Positions 32,374 through 43,339 are shown, numbered from the stretch's first letter. The stretch: 64,000 nucleotides of DNA from Flaccisagitta enflata (GCA_965153355.1 OZ231127.1:5704001-5768000), one strand, 5' to 3'. Notes: generated by a model not told the origin, from the letters alone. Made by a program: numbers and translations.

Positions 32374-33873
32374 CACAGAGAGCCAATAAGCTCGATTCCA
32401 GGCGATAAACCAAAGGATTTTTTCAATTTTTAACTCTCAATATCAACTGAAATGAGGAGGAGAGAACAAAATGGGTGTTTTGTTCTCTTAGAGGGGGTTG
32501 AAATAAGGGGGGGAGTGAAAAAAAAAATGAAAAAAGTTTTTTTTTCTCCAAGATATTGCAGTAAAAAAAGGGGATGCCCTTATCATACCTCATCAAAAAA
32601 ATTTTAACACCATTGCATAGAGGAGACTGAGCACATTCCAAATATGTTAGCATATGTGCATATTGCTGCCACTTCGGCGCTCAAAGCAGATGGAAAGTCA
32701 CTCTGGCAGCAATGGTTTTCAGCAACGATGTCCAGTTGAATCCCGATCTTTCCATCAACAAGAATGGCAGTGAGGAAGAAGAAGAGGATAAAAATAAGGA
32801 GAGTGGATAAGGAAGAGGAAGACTGAATGAAGATACAATTGAAAGAGGCTCATAGTTTTGACTGGTACTATCTAGAACATAAGTATATCGACAGTATGGG
32901 GATTGGTTAATTTAGCAGTATAGGAATCATAGAAAAACCGGTAAATCATGTCAGATACTTGATAGTACGTCTTTCTGTTTCAACACATATTTGTATGTGG
33001 ATTTTCTAAGCACTTTAACACAAATGCTTTGTATAAATGCATGATAACTATCCTTCATAAAACTTTATTTAGAAAATTCCTTAGTGTATGCCATGTTCTC
33101 CCTTTTGCTTCAGTTGCAATCCCAATGATTCAGAGAGGTTGAAATCAACCAAGATAATGTAGCAAAGGTGTTGGGCGCTGTAATTAGGACCAAAAATAGG
33201 GTGGAAAAAACCTCCAATCTATCTGAAGGGAGACTTAGTAACTTGAAAAGAAACTAGATGCATTTTTTTGGCCATTTTCTCATTGAAGTATCAATCTTGT
33301 TTTGCCTGTCAATTCTAAACGCCTTGAGCTAAAAGGATGCGGTTTGCGGCATTTGGTCAGAAATTCGAAATAGTTTCAGAATCTCAATCATTTTTATATA
33401 AATTCTTTATTCTTAACAGAGTTATTGCTTAAAATGCCTGTTGATATACATTTGTTCTAGATAGTAACGCTGGTGGAGCTTTGATAAGTCAGTCGACTTT
33501 AGCTGAAAAGTCCTGGGTTCGATTCTCATCTGTAACAAGAATTCTTGATAAACAAACATATTTTAGATGAGTCCCAAACACACTGAGGGGAATTTTTCAA
33601 AGGAAAAATGAATGTGACTTGCAAGATTTGAACTCAGAACCTTGTCAGCAAAAAGCAAGCATGTTACCCCAAGACCATTCTGATTTCTGAAATTGATGGA
33701 TAAATTGATTGTGTTCTTCTAAAATAGCAGCAAGGTCTTCCCCTAAGTTGTTCTTATCTTTTTCATTGCAAACTCTGGCAGTTGATTGGAGTGCCCTCCT
33801 CTGTCAATAGGATGCATGAATAAATCTTAGACATAAGGAAACTGCTCAGTAGATTTTTCTGTGGTACAGTGTG
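32374..33873 (+). mobile_element. Family 4 element, copy 1, Transib-like ends
   Basis: Starts CACAGAGAGCCAATAAGC and ends CTGTGGTACAGTGTG, flanked by 5-bp repeats CATTG (32369-32373, 33874-33878). Without the nested element at 32868-33464 it is about 901 bp, like copies 2 and 3. It contains two tRNA-like modules facing each other: plus strand about 33468-33540 (GGTTCGATTC B-box-like) and minus strand about 33610-33690 (GAGTTCAAATC). A 5-bp duplication and CAC-starting ends fit the Transib superfamily. No transposase is encoded. Confidence 0.75.
32868..33464. mobile_element. Tc1/mariner-type MITE nested in family 4, 597 bp
   Basis: Flanked by TA (32866-32867, 33465-33466). The 28-bp terminal inverted repeats start CTATCTAGAACA and match at 25 of 28 positions. 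Excising it plus one TA restores the junction GGTAACGCTGG seen in copies 2 and 3, which proves the insertion point. No transposase frame was identified. Confidence 0.92.
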
Positions 33874-34075
33874 CATTGGCCCTTTGGGGCCGCTGCCCAA
33901 AAAGAGTAGCAGTTCATTCACTACCAAATGTACAACAAGGGTTTACTTTATACATAAATAGATTTTGTCAAACATTTTCATTATCTAATGCCATTTTTAT
34001 GCCATTTTTCTAGAGAGGTAACTAACTTTATTCAGCTCTCATTTCTAAATGGATCGATGCACAGTTACGCGGTTG

Positions 34076-34976
34076 CACACTGTACCACAGAAAAATCTAC
34101 TGAGCAGTTTCCTTATGTCTAAGATTTATTTATGCATCCTATTGACAGAGGAGGGCACTCCAATCAACTGCCAGAGTTTGCAATGAAAAAGATAAGAACA
34201 ACTTAGGGGAAGACCTTGCTGCTATTTTAGAAGAACACAATCAATTTATCCTCAGTTTCAGAAATCAGAATGGTCTTGGGGTAACATGCTTGCTTTTTGC
34301 TGACAAGGTTCTGAGTTCAAATCTTGGATGTCACATTCATTTTTCCTTTGAAAAATTCCCCTTAGTGTGTTTGGGACTCATCTAAAATATGTTTGTTTAT
34401 CAAAAGTTCTTGTTACAGATGAGAATCGAACCCAGGACTTTTCAGCTAAAGTCGACTGACTTATCAAAGCTCCACCAGCGTTACCAGTCAAAACTACGAG
34501 CCTCTTTCAAGTGTATCTTCATTCAGTCTTCCTCTTCTTTATCCACTCTCCTTATTTTTATCCTCTTCTTCTTCCTCACTGCAATTCTTGTTGATGGAAA
34601 GATCGGGATTCAACTGGACATCGTTGCTGAAAACCATTGCTGCCAGAGTGACTTTCCATCTGCTTTGAGCGCCGAAGTGGCAGCAATATGCACATATGCT
34701 AACATATTTGGAATGTGCTCAGTCTCCTCTATGCAATAGTGTTAAAAATTTTTTGATGAGGTATGATGAGGGCATCGCCTCTTTTTACTGCAATATCTTG
34801 GAGAAAAAAAAAACTTTTTTTATTTTTTTTTTCACTCCCCCCCTTATTTCAACCCCCTCTAAGAGAACAAAACACCCATTTTGTTCTCTCCTCCTCATTT
34901 CAGTAGATATTGCGAGTTAAAAATTGAAAAAATCCTTTGGATTATCGCCCGGAATCGAGCTTATTGGCTCTCTGTG
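34076..34976 (-). mobile_element. Family 4 element, copy 2, 901 bp
   Basis: Inverted relative to copies 1 and 3, begins CACACTGTACCACAG and ends GGCTCTCTGTG. Flanking pentamers GGTTG and GATTG match at 4 of 5 bases. Contains the same two convergent tRNA-like modules. ORFs at 34389-34739 and 34696-34920 are frames within the repeat; matching frames in copies 1 and 3 are disrupted or shorter. Confidence 0.8.
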
Positions 34977-35174
34977 GATTGCGTTTTGAACGGGCCACTC
35001 GGTCGCGGGCTACGCTCTATGCTCGCTTCGCTCGCTTCGGCTCGCCGGTCACGGGCTCGCTCACTCACTTCGCTCACTCCCTCGTGGGACAATTGAAATT
35101 CTTGAATATGTGTTCACGCTGTTATCGCGTTCCATGGGAACAAACGCGTTTTTCATCTTCACTAGAAACACGCC
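34977..35174. mobile_element. Family 3 element, left end lost
   Basis: Starts within the ATTGCGTTTTGAACGGGCCACTCGG motif right at the edge of family 4 copy 2 and ends TTCACTAGAAACACGCC. The interior is the CTCGCTTCGCTCGCTTCGGC type. Confidence 0.7.
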
Positions 35175-35189
35175 GTCATTCGGGTGCCA

Positions 35190-36170
35190 TTTCTTACATC
35201 GAAAGGTCAATTTAAATGGAAACCAAAACTAGGCTTTGTTTAAAGGAATCTTTTTTGCTTATACTTATCATATATGTAACGTAATTGTGATGCTAAAAAG
35301 TATTGACTAATCCCCATCATCGAGCTGCTCTTTGTAAATATACATGCATATATCCCCAATGAATTACAACCATTGTGTAATTGCCTCAGGCGTGCATAAA
35401 GTTGAGCATTCCCACGGGGGGGGGGGGGTAAGAAAATCAAAGGGTTTGGAGATGGGAAGAAAATCAAAAGCTTGAAAAAAAAGAAAAAAGAAAAATTTTT
35501 GAAGATTAAACACTTTTGGTAATATTTGATTACTACAACACAATTTAACACTATTCAAACCTCATACATACTGTTTTAATTGCTTTATGGGGAAGAAAAT
35601 CATAGATTTTGTAATGCGTCACAATGCATCGCAGGGAAAAAGATCAAAGGCAAGGGGGTAATAAAATCAAAAGCCGCTCACCCCTGAATTGCCTGTGAAG
35701 GTATAAAGGATTTATTTCCTTTTTCCAACGATCAAGAAACTTGTTCTTGTGCCACTGACTTTTTTCCCTTCCTGTTCTAACCTCTTCTTGTTGGTTTCTG
35801 CGATTATTACATTCAATCATAAACCTTATTCCTGAATCCTGATGAAAGACTTCCAGTGAAGTTGCTTCGTTGCGACATTATAGAAGAGTAGGCAGGAAAC
35901 ATTTAGTGCTAAGTTAGCGCATACTGTATAGATAGCTAGATAGCTAGATAGATAGACATATAGATAGGTTGATAGTTTGATGTATACTGTATAGATACAT
36001 CAACAAATAGATGTAAAGCCCAAACCAGTGACATTTGTGTAGGATTGTTGTTTTTATCTTCGAAACTATCTTTTGGTGTGAAATGAATATACAAAAATTG
36101 GATTAACAAATAGATGTATGAATAAAGAGACCATCGTTTCTGTAGTTCCTACATCTTAGGCTGAAATGCC
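35190..36170. other. AT-rich stretch without genes
   Basis: Contains a poly-G run (about 35417-35428), phrases such as AAAATCAAAAGCCGCTCACCCCTG (about 35665-35690) shared with 15510, and GATA/TAGA units around 35930-36010. No coding signal. Confidence 0.5.
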
Positions 36171-36174
36171 AAAC

Positions 36175-37076
36175 CACAGAGAGCCAATAAGCTCGATTCC
36201 GGGCGATAAACCAAAGGATTTTTTCAATTTTTAACTCTCAATATCTACTGAAATGTGGAGGAGAGAACAAAATGGGTGTTTTGTTCTCTTTGAGGGGGTT
36301 GAAATAAGGGGGGGAGTGAAAAAAAAAATGAAAAAAGGTTTTTTTTTCTCCAAGATATTGCAGTAAAAAGAGGCGATGCCCTCATCATACCTCATCAAAA
36401 AAATTTTAACACTATTGCATAGAGGAGACTGAGCACATTCCAAACATGTTAGCATATGTGCATATTGCTGCCACTTCAGCGCTCAAAGCAGATGGAAAGT
36501 CACTCTGGCAGCAATGGTTTTTAGCGACGATGTCCAGTTGAATCCCGATCTTTCCATCAACAAGAATGGCAGTGAGGAAGAAGAAGAGGATGAAAATAAG
36601 GAAAGTGGATAAAGAAGAGGAAGACTGAATGAAGATACACTTGAAAGAGGCTCATAGTTTTGACTGGTAACGCTGGTGGAGCTTTAATAAGTCAGTCAAC
36701 TTTAGCTGAAAAGTCCTGGGTTAGATTCTCATCTGTAACAAGAACTTTTGATAAACAAACATATTTTAGATGAGTCCCAAACACACTGAGGGGAATTTTT
36801 CAAAGGAAAAATGAATGTGACTTGCAAGATTTGAACTCAGAACCTTGTCAGCAAAAAGCAATCATGTTACCCCAAGACCATTCTGATTTCTAAAATTGAT
36901 GGATAAATTCATTGTGTTCTTCTAAAATAGCAGCAAGGTCTTCCCCTAAGTTGTTCTTATCTTTTTCATTGCAAACTCTGGCAGTTGATTGGAGTGCCCT
37001 CCTCTGTCAATAGGATGCATAAATAAATCTTAGACATAAGGAAACTGCTCAATAGATTTTTCTGTGGTACAGTGTG
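36175..37076 (+). mobile_element. Family 4 element, copy 3, 902 bp
   Basis: Starts CACAGAGAGCCAATAAGC, ends TGTGGTACAGTGTG, flanked by perfect 5-bp repeats CAAAC (36170-36174, 37077-37081). More than 95 per cent similar to copies 1 and 2 by eye. It serves as the empty-site reference for the MITE in copy 1. Confidence 0.85.
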
Positions 37077-37580
37077 CAAACAAGTCATAGATTCGATGGA
37101 CTGATAAATTGACAGATAGATTGATAGATAGATGGATGGATCGATGAATTGATACATTGTCAGATAGGAAGAAAGATAGACACAATTATTGTGAGTAGTT
37201 AGTCGTCTTTTGTGTGCTGTGGTGTGCAACTGTCATTTTGATGACGGATAAAATATCATCCATAAATAAAGCCCAGAGTAGTGGCCAGGCCTGAAATTAG
37301 TATTTCTCCTGAGCGTGCACGCCGGGCACGCCCCCCAAAATTTGTGCGTGCCCGACAGGAAAAGAGCGTGCCCGGTAAAAAAGGTAGTTTTACTATACTT
37401 CTAACCACACATGTTTTTTCTAAAGCTCTCAAAAGAGATAGAGATAGCACTAATGAAATAGCTACAACGTTCTTATTTAACGAGTGTTTTGATGCATTGT
37501 TAAAAAAAAGGTTAGGTTAAGCTTAATTTGACTTTATTTTCATGTTTAAGGTGAAAGTTGAGTCGTTGAGCTTGAGGCAT

Positions 37581-37670
37581 AATGATTGTATTTGGACACA
37601 AATATCAACGATGGTGAAAATTGGATTCGATTTTCACCATCGTTGATATTTGTGTCCAAATACAATCATT
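37581..37670. repeat. Perfect hairpin, 41-bp arms and 8-base loop
   Basis: 37581-37621 and 37630-37670 are exact reverse complements, starting AATGATTGTATTTGGACACA; the loop is TGGATTCG. Perfect arms suggest a recent template-switch duplication or an assembly foldback. Confidence 0.95.
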
Positions 37671-38409
37671 ACTTATTTTCATGTGCGTATAAGAAGTCAT
37701 GCCTGTCCCTCAGTCGGTAAGTCGGCTGTTCTGTCAGTCTATTGCGCAAATGTCAAAACCATGCAAAACCTCCGATCCTGGCGTCAATCTTTATTCTTTT
37801 AACCTTCCCACTTTCATTCAATTTCATCCACTTTCATTCACTTTCATTCACTTTCATTCACTTTCATTCACTTTCATTCACCTTCATTCCCTTCAATTTT
37901 CAACCATTCATACAAGCATTCATTAAAAATGTTCATTCATCAAAAACGTTCATTCATACATTCTCAGTCAGCCAGGCACACATATCTGCCTTTTTTCTCA
38001 GTTGAAAAGAGTAAGATTGATTCAACAAATAAGGGTGAAATTCCAGTGTCACACTTTTAAACGCACTGAGGAAAAGATGAAGAAAAAGGCCGAGTTTCAT
38101 GAGCAGGAAATCACTTCACTGCAAGAGCTTAGTTTTGGGGTATTACCCTACACTTCCAGAAATGTTTTGGTCAAGCGGTTTTTTAATTTTCAGACGGAAG
38201 AATAGATGAAAAATAATTTTTGACGGTTCTTACGGCAAGCTTTTTTTGCGCTCTTTTTCTTTCTATTTTTCAGCGGACTTTTCTATTCATAATTTTCTTA
38301 ATAACTCATGGGGGAACTTTGTTTACAAAAGAAATCAAGGAGTAGAATGCCATGGAAACCACCAAACATAACTTCATCAAATGTTATGCCAACACTTGTG
38401 CCTTGCGAT

Positions 38410-38525
38410 CTAAGAAAGAATGACTGAATGAATGAATAAATAAATGAATGAATGAATGAATGAATGAATGAATGAATAAATGAATGAATGAATGAATGGA
38501 TTGATGAATGAATAAATGAATAAGT
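38410..38525 (+). repeat. (GAAT)n microsatellite
   Basis: About 25 GAAT/AAAT units. The complementary Ser-Phe-Ile-His ORF is a simple-sequence translation. Confidence 0.95.
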
Positions 38526-38814
38526 GATTGGTTGCAGGATTGAAAGCGAGAAGGTGAAAACAAGGCTAAGAGCGCTCATTTTGCACATTTTTCCCTCTTT
38601 TTTTGAAAGCATGAGAGATCAAAAAAATAAAAGAGACACATGAGCGTGCACGCCGCGCGCGCAGCTAGCAAACGCTGCATGCCTGACAGCAAAACTTCGT
38701 GCACCGGGCACGCGGGCACGCTCTATTTTCAGGCCTAGTGGCATCTACTATCTTGCTAATAAGTATAACAACAAGCATTATGCGGCATAGCTACCTAATT
38801 TGGAAAAAAGTCGA

Positions 38815-39720
38815 AGAGACGAAGTCCCTTCGGTCTTTTTGAGTCCTGCAGAGTTTTTCCGATTTCTCTTTTTCTCATGAAGCGCTTGAGGAAGTTGGTA
38901 AGCTTTTGGGGCCAAATGGTACTACACATGAAATTAATAGCTAATAAAGATCTAATTCTCCTCTTTCAAATGACGCCAAGCAGAATTCTGTGCGATCAAT
39001 AGTTTTGGAGCTATGATTTTTTTAATCTTTTTCTATTTTTTCGCATTTTTCGCATTTTTCCCAAAAGTAAGGAATCAAGTTAGTTGAGGTCTATTTGAAC
39101 TTTGGAATATCCCAGGTGAAGATTGTGCATCCTGGCAACAGTCTTGCTCTCTTTTCAACTCAGTCCATCCATCAGTCTGTTGGGCCGTCTGTCCGTCCAA
39201 GTGGAAAAGCTGAAAAACAAGTGGTCTAGATGCTTGTGTGTGGGGGTTCAGTTTGGGGTGTGGTAGGGGGTTGGATGGCTCTGTCCACCTGTCCAAAATG
39301 ACATTGTAACCCTGTTTTTTTTTTTAAAAGTCGAGATTCGAAGATTCAAAGACTTTTTCAGTTCCGCGAAGAAAAGTTATTTTCCCTTTTTCTCATGAGG
39401 CGTTTGAGGAAGTTGATCAATTTTGGGAGCTGAATGAGACTACGCATGAAATTAATAGCTAAGAAAGAGCTAAATCTCCTCTTTCAGATGACGCCAAGCA
39501 GAATTCTGTGCGATTGATAGTTTTGGAGCTATGATTTTCTGAATCTTTTTTTATTTTTCACATTTTTCACATTTTTCCCAAAAATTAGGAATTAAGTTAT
39601 TGAAGTCTATTTGAACTTCAAATTGTCCCAGACGATGATTGTGCATGCTGGCAGCAAAGTCTCTCACTCTTTTAGTCGTGGAATCTATAAGAGGCTTTGT
39701 CCATCTGTCCAACAGTCTAT
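38815..39720 (+). repeat. Pair of diverged direct repeats
   Basis: 38870-39175 and 39385-39670 share TTTTTCTCATGA-GCG-TTGAGGAAGTTG, CATGAAATTAATAGCTAA-AAAG, TGACGCCAAGCAGAATTCTG and TTTTGGAGCTATGATTTT in the same order. The first copy runs into a family 1 D-type copy (39150-39310). A weaker relative lies near 47590-47790. Confidence 0.8.
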
Positions 39721-39765
39721 CAGTCTATCTATGGTGATCAAATCAAAAGTGGAAAAACTAGCATT

Positions 39766-39806
39766 CTCACTCTCTCTCTCTCTCTCTCTCTCTGTCTCAC
39801 TCTCTC

Positions 39807-39873
<67 letters not shown>
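39766..39873 (+). repeat. (TC)n microsatellite
   Basis: About 50 TC units with a few CACTC interruptions; Ser-Leu ORFs over it are artefacts. Confidence 0.95.
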
Positions 39874-39877
<4 letters not shown>

Positions 39878-40170
39878 TTACAACTTTTTTCCTACGGCCA
39901 TTAGCCGCCTTTATTGGTAAATGGTAAAAACCTTAGAAAATTGGTGATGTCTGGAAACTTCTTTAAATTTCTGAACTAATGGCGCAAACCGCATTGCTTT
40001 AAGTTCAATCTTTTAGAAATAACAAGCAAAACAAAATTGCTACCTCAAATGGAAAATAGCAAAAAAATTGCATTTTGGAATTTCACAATTTTTATCACAA
40101 TATTGGCAGAGAAAAATGCACCTTTTTGTTCAGACCATAGTGATAAGCTGGTGTCAAACTGGCGTTAAGT

Positions 40171-40215
40171 TTGCCTGGAAAAAGTCCAGACCTCAATCCA
40201 ATCAAATTGTCTTAA
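40171..40215 (+). pseudogene. Tc1-type transposase remnant (DDE C-terminal motif)
   Basis: One frame reads PGKSPDLNPIK before a stop. This is the hallmark sequence around the second catalytic aspartate of Tc1-like transposases (usually WPSQSPDLNPIENLW). About 60 bases later a different frame gives fragments like the following LKNHS..C.RTLHEL stretch, so the gene is shifted and dead. The surrounding 39900-40440 is probably the rest of this relic. Confidence 0.8.
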
Positions 40216-40478
40216 CATCAGATAAGTAAGCTTAAGTTGGGGTGCGTGTCCAGCCTTAAAAAATCATTCTTAGAGTGTGGAAGAACATTACACGAGCTTA
40301 CATTCAATCATTTTATGGGACCATACTAAGGCTCATAAAAGCCACAGCTTATGTCCAGGGAGGTTGCATAAAATACTAGACATGTTTTACAAGTGTTTAA
40401 TGTAGTTAATAATGAATGAATGGAAAGTATTTCATCTTGTTGTTATACTTTTTAGCAAAATAGTAAAAAGGAATTTTT

Positions 40479-40692
40479 AGTCGCGTGCTACGCGACTCTA
40501 CACCCCGCTTTGTCGGTCCATCGGTCCGTCCGTCGGTCCATCCGTCCGTTGGTCCGTCCGTCACATTTTACTTTAGTTTGGGTTTTGGCGGTCTATGGCC
40601 TCACTGCTCCTGCCCAAATGATCAAGTGAACCAGAGATACAGCCCCTGCCCACCCGCACGCGACTGGGGTAGCCGTGTATCCGGCCTTGTTT
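40479..40692 (+). repeat. Family 1 copy, A type, complete, 214 bp
   Basis: Head AGTCGCGTGCTACGCGACT (stem of 8 pairs around GCT), CTACACCCCGCTTTGTCGG, (GTCCGTCC)n tract, CATTTTACTTT, CTCACTGCTCCTGCCCAAATG, tail CCCGCACGCGACTGGGG, and TAGCCGTGTATCCGGCCTTG. A good reference copy for the family. Confidence 0.93.
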
Positions 40693-40748
40693 GATTAACC
40701 CAAGAAATCCTGCCGTAATGTGAAATGCTGAAATGGGCAGATGATATC

Positions 40749-40772
40749 GATAGTTAGATAGATAGATAGATG

Positions 40773-40823
<51 letters not shown>

Positions 40824-40859
40824 GTATAGATAGATAGATAGATAGATAGGTAGATAAAC

Positions 40860-40906
<47 letters not shown>

Positions 40907-40915
40907 AAGAAAGAC
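40749..40915 (+). repeat. (GATA)n microsatellite
   Basis: About 40 GATA units with few interruptions. Confidence 0.97.
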
Positions 40916-41065
40916 TGTAACTGTCATTAAATAGGCCGGAATTCAGAAGTGAAGCTGGAATAATGTCAGGATTTCAGCTCGAGAGTTAAATAAATTTGTG
41001 ATTCTCGGCTCTCAATCTTGATTTGAGCAAGACTTTGACTGCCGCACCTGTTTTTTTTTCTTTAC

Positions 41066-41067
<2 letters not shown>

Positions 41068-41131
<64 letters not shown>

Positions 41132-41142
41132 CTCTCTCTCAC
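41068..41142 (+). repeat. (CT)n microsatellite
   Basis: About 37 CT units; the Arg-Glu ORF on the other strand is an artefact. Confidence 0.96.
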
Positions 41143-41217
41143 ATTCTCCCAGTGCCGGGCAGCAGCCGTGACGAAGATACGCTTTTCTTCGTATGCTCGT
41201 TTCAGCATTGAATGTAA

Positions 41218-41696
41218 ACAGTCTATGGACAAAACGAGGAGAGTAGATTTTGCTGATCACCAGCATGATGCTTATGCATAGTCTATTTCAAAATGTAGGC
41301 TTGTAATTACCTGGTAAAAAATTACTGAGGACTGAAAGAAACGGAAGAACAATTACTACAGGGAGGCCATGTAAAATCATAAATAGAAGTTCATTTTAAT
41401 TGAAAGCAGAAATTAGCATTGAGTCACCCCTGGGACTTGGGACCTCTATCTGGGATAAGATTGACCCCCTCTGGCCAACCTTGCGACATAATGCCAACAT
41501 TTGCTTTCAATAAAAAAGAAATTCCTTTCATGATTTTACATGGCCTCCCTGTAGAAATCGTTCTTGCGTTAGTTTCTTTCAGTCCTCAATAATTTTCTAT
41601 AAGGTAATTACAAGCCTACATCTTAAAACAAACTACGCCTAAGCATGATACCAGTGATCAGCAAGATCTACTCTCCTCGTTTTGTCCATAGACTGT
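41218..41696. mobile_element. Foldback element, arms of about 180 bp
   Basis: The left arm begins ACAGTCTATGGACAAAACGA and the right arm ends TCGTTTTGTCCATAGACTGT. Arms run to the motif GGGAGGCCATGTAAAATCAT / ATGATTTTACATGGCCTCCC. The spacer is about 115 bp. No target duplication could be fixed. Confidence 0.85.
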
Positions 41697-42006
41697 AAAG
41701 GCAAATGTTTGTTAATAAGTTTTTGCACAAAATGCTGTGTTAGCGAGAATTTATTCTTCATTCATCTGAATCTTTGAAAATGATGATGACAGATGAATCT
41801 GATAATTGCAAAAAGTGTTATGAGATTGTGCTTTGGGTTGTTATAAGAGTTCATGTCCTTCTGTCGGTTGGTTGGTCGGCTGGTCGGTTGGTTGGTCGGT
41901 TGATCGGTTGTCGGTCACGCCAACGTTTGAAAAAATGCGCCAAATGGCCAATACTGACGTCTTTCTTCATTCCTATCACCTCTCATGCCTTACTACATTC
42001 ATAATC

Positions 42007-42110
42007 ATTCTTTTATTCATTCATTCATTCATTCATTCATTCATTCATTCATTCATCCATTCATTCATTCATTCATTCATTCATTCATTCATTCATTCAT
42101 TCAAAACGTT
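42007..42110 (+). repeat. (TTCA)n microsatellite
   Basis: About 25 TTCA units. The Ser-Phe-Ile-His ORF is simple-sequence translation. A similar tract sits inside the hAT-like element at 37286-38736. Confidence 0.96.
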
Positions 42111-42154
42111 CATTCACATAACTTGGCCTTGTTGTCAGGGCAATCAACCATTTT

Positions 42155-42245
42155 AGATGCGTCCTCGCATCTCTATAAGAGGGTTTGTCCCTTGGTCGGT
42201 AGGTAGGTACTACCTACTAGGTAGGTAGGTAGGTATGTTGGTTGG
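42155..42245 (+). repeat. Family 1 head with altered but paired stem
   Basis: AGATGCGTCCTCGCATCT (42155-42172): the stem AGATGCG/CGCATCT differs from AGTCGCG/CGCGACT yet remains fully paired. It is followed by CTATAAGAGGGTTTGTCC and a GGTAGGTAGGTA tract. No tail. Confidence 0.7.
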
Positions 42246-42279
42246 TAACGCGAAATTTAAAAAACGCAAGTTCTGAAGT

Positions 42280-42535
42280 TTTCTCTTTTTTTTTCTCTTC
42301 ATTTCTCCTCATTTCTCCTCATTTCTCTTCATTTCTCTTCATTTCTCCTCACTTCTCTTTGTGTCTCTTTGTGTCTCTTCATTTCTCTTTGTGTCTCTTT
42401 GTGTCTCTTCAAGTGTCTCTAAATGTGTCCTTTCATGTGTCTCTTCATAAACCTCTTCATATATCTGGGGTGGGAGACGGGCTTAGGGGGGTAGGGTCGG
42501 GGGCGTGGGGAGGGGGTGGAGAATAGCTTAATATC
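42280..42535 (+). repeat. Pyrimidine minisatellite ending in a G-rich tail
   Basis: Units CTTCATTTCTC and CTTTGTGTCTC (42288-42460), followed directly by a G-rich segment (42468-42530) with several GGGG runs. The same arrangement appears at 55985-56250. Confidence 0.85.
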
Positions 42536-42539
42536 TTGG

Positions 42540-43150
42540 TGTCGATTTATCTTAATAGTTCCACCCTGTCTCACTTGCTACCGTCTTTATTACATCAGCT
42601 TCTTGAACTATAACAGCTCCTCCAAAGTTTCATCTTTACCCAATGCCAATAGTTTCTAGGCGGGATAGATCCGCCGCCATCCAAAAATGCCCCCAGAAGG
42701 TTATCCGGAAGGTTAAATGGTTGCTTTTGCAACGTTGTTTGCATGAGAGAATTGTAGTTACGTTTCTAAGGGCGGCCTCCTAGTTGTTAGGTAAATGAAA
42801 CAAAAGTTATTACCCTGACTTCCCCGCTTACCGATCTCCGTTGCAACCGATACAAACTTACGACATATCTAGATTCAAACCTTTGCTTGTCTACGCCTGT
42901 CTAGACTAGAGGGATTTACCGATTCAACTTTTAAGGTGGCCTCCGAAGGGAGTGACCGTGATGCTATATTTCTAAAAATAATATAATCAAATTTTAGCCT
43001 AGCGTTTAAGCTTTCCTCGGTTGTTCTTACTTTTCCAATGCTCCTAATATTTCAGGTGTAGTGATCAAAAGAAGAAACATAGTTCATGATTTTATGAGCG
43101 CTTAAGCGTGAAACACGCCAAGTCTGACAACATAAAATGTTTGTGACTTT
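42540..43150. other. Stretch without recognised features
   Basis: Mixed-composition DNA with no long ORF, array or transposon end that I can support. Confidence 0.4.
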
Positions 43151-43153
43151 TTT

Positions 43154-43323
43154 AGTCGCGAACACGCGACTCTACACCTTGCCGTGTTGGTTGGTAAGTC
43201 GGTCCGTCCGTTGGTCCATCCATCTGTCCGTCGGTCTGTCACATTTTTGAATTCTGGGCGGTTTTTGCATTACTGCTCCTGCCCAACTGCCCGCGACTGG
43301 ATTGCCGTGTATCCGGCCTTGTT
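43154..43323 (+). repeat. Family 1 copy, C type
   Basis: Head AGTCGCGAACACGCGACT, CTACACCTTGCCGTG, (GGTCCGTCC)n, CACATTTTTGAATTC, TTACTGCTCCTGCCCAA, tail CCGCGACTGGATTGCCGTG, GTATCCGGCCTTGTTT. Head and tail pair over the seven-base core. Confidence 0.9.
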
Positions 43324-43339
43324 TCTCTAAATGGCGGAA

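Larger units (their letters stand above)
31831..33900. mobile_element. Family 2 element interrupted by a family 4 element
   Basis: The left part is 31831-32373 (GATAATCCAAGGATCGCAC, GGGCAGCGGCCCCAAAGGGC, GTCCTGTAGGACACAGGGG, 20-bp GAGG units, a (GGAC)n tract at 32206-32305, then CCCTGTGTCCTGCAGGACATTG). The expected right end GGCCCTTTGGGGCCGCTGCCC resumes at 33879. The intervening sequence is the family 4 insertion with CATTG on both sides. Confidence 0.85.
37286..38736. mobile_element. hAT-like element with CAGGCCT ends, about 1.45 kb
   Basis: Left end CAGGCCTGAAATTAG followed by GAGCGTGCACGCCGGGCACGC; right end GCGGGCACGCTCTATTTTCAGGCCT. The 7-mer TAGTGGC flanks both ends. It shares end motifs with 60534-61469. 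The interior includes a 41-bp perfect hairpin (37581-37670), a 10-bp CACTTTCATT array (37805-37885) and a (GAAT)n tract. No transposase was identified. Confidence 0.72.

Noticed and set aside
33468-33540. Candidate functional tRNA gene
   Set aside because: The B-box is good but the acceptor and anticodon stems cannot be completed, and the module is repeated inside a transposon.
34389-34920. 116- and 74-codon ORFs in family 4 copy 2
   Set aside because: The same regions in copies 1 and 3 do not keep one common protein; no domain recognised.
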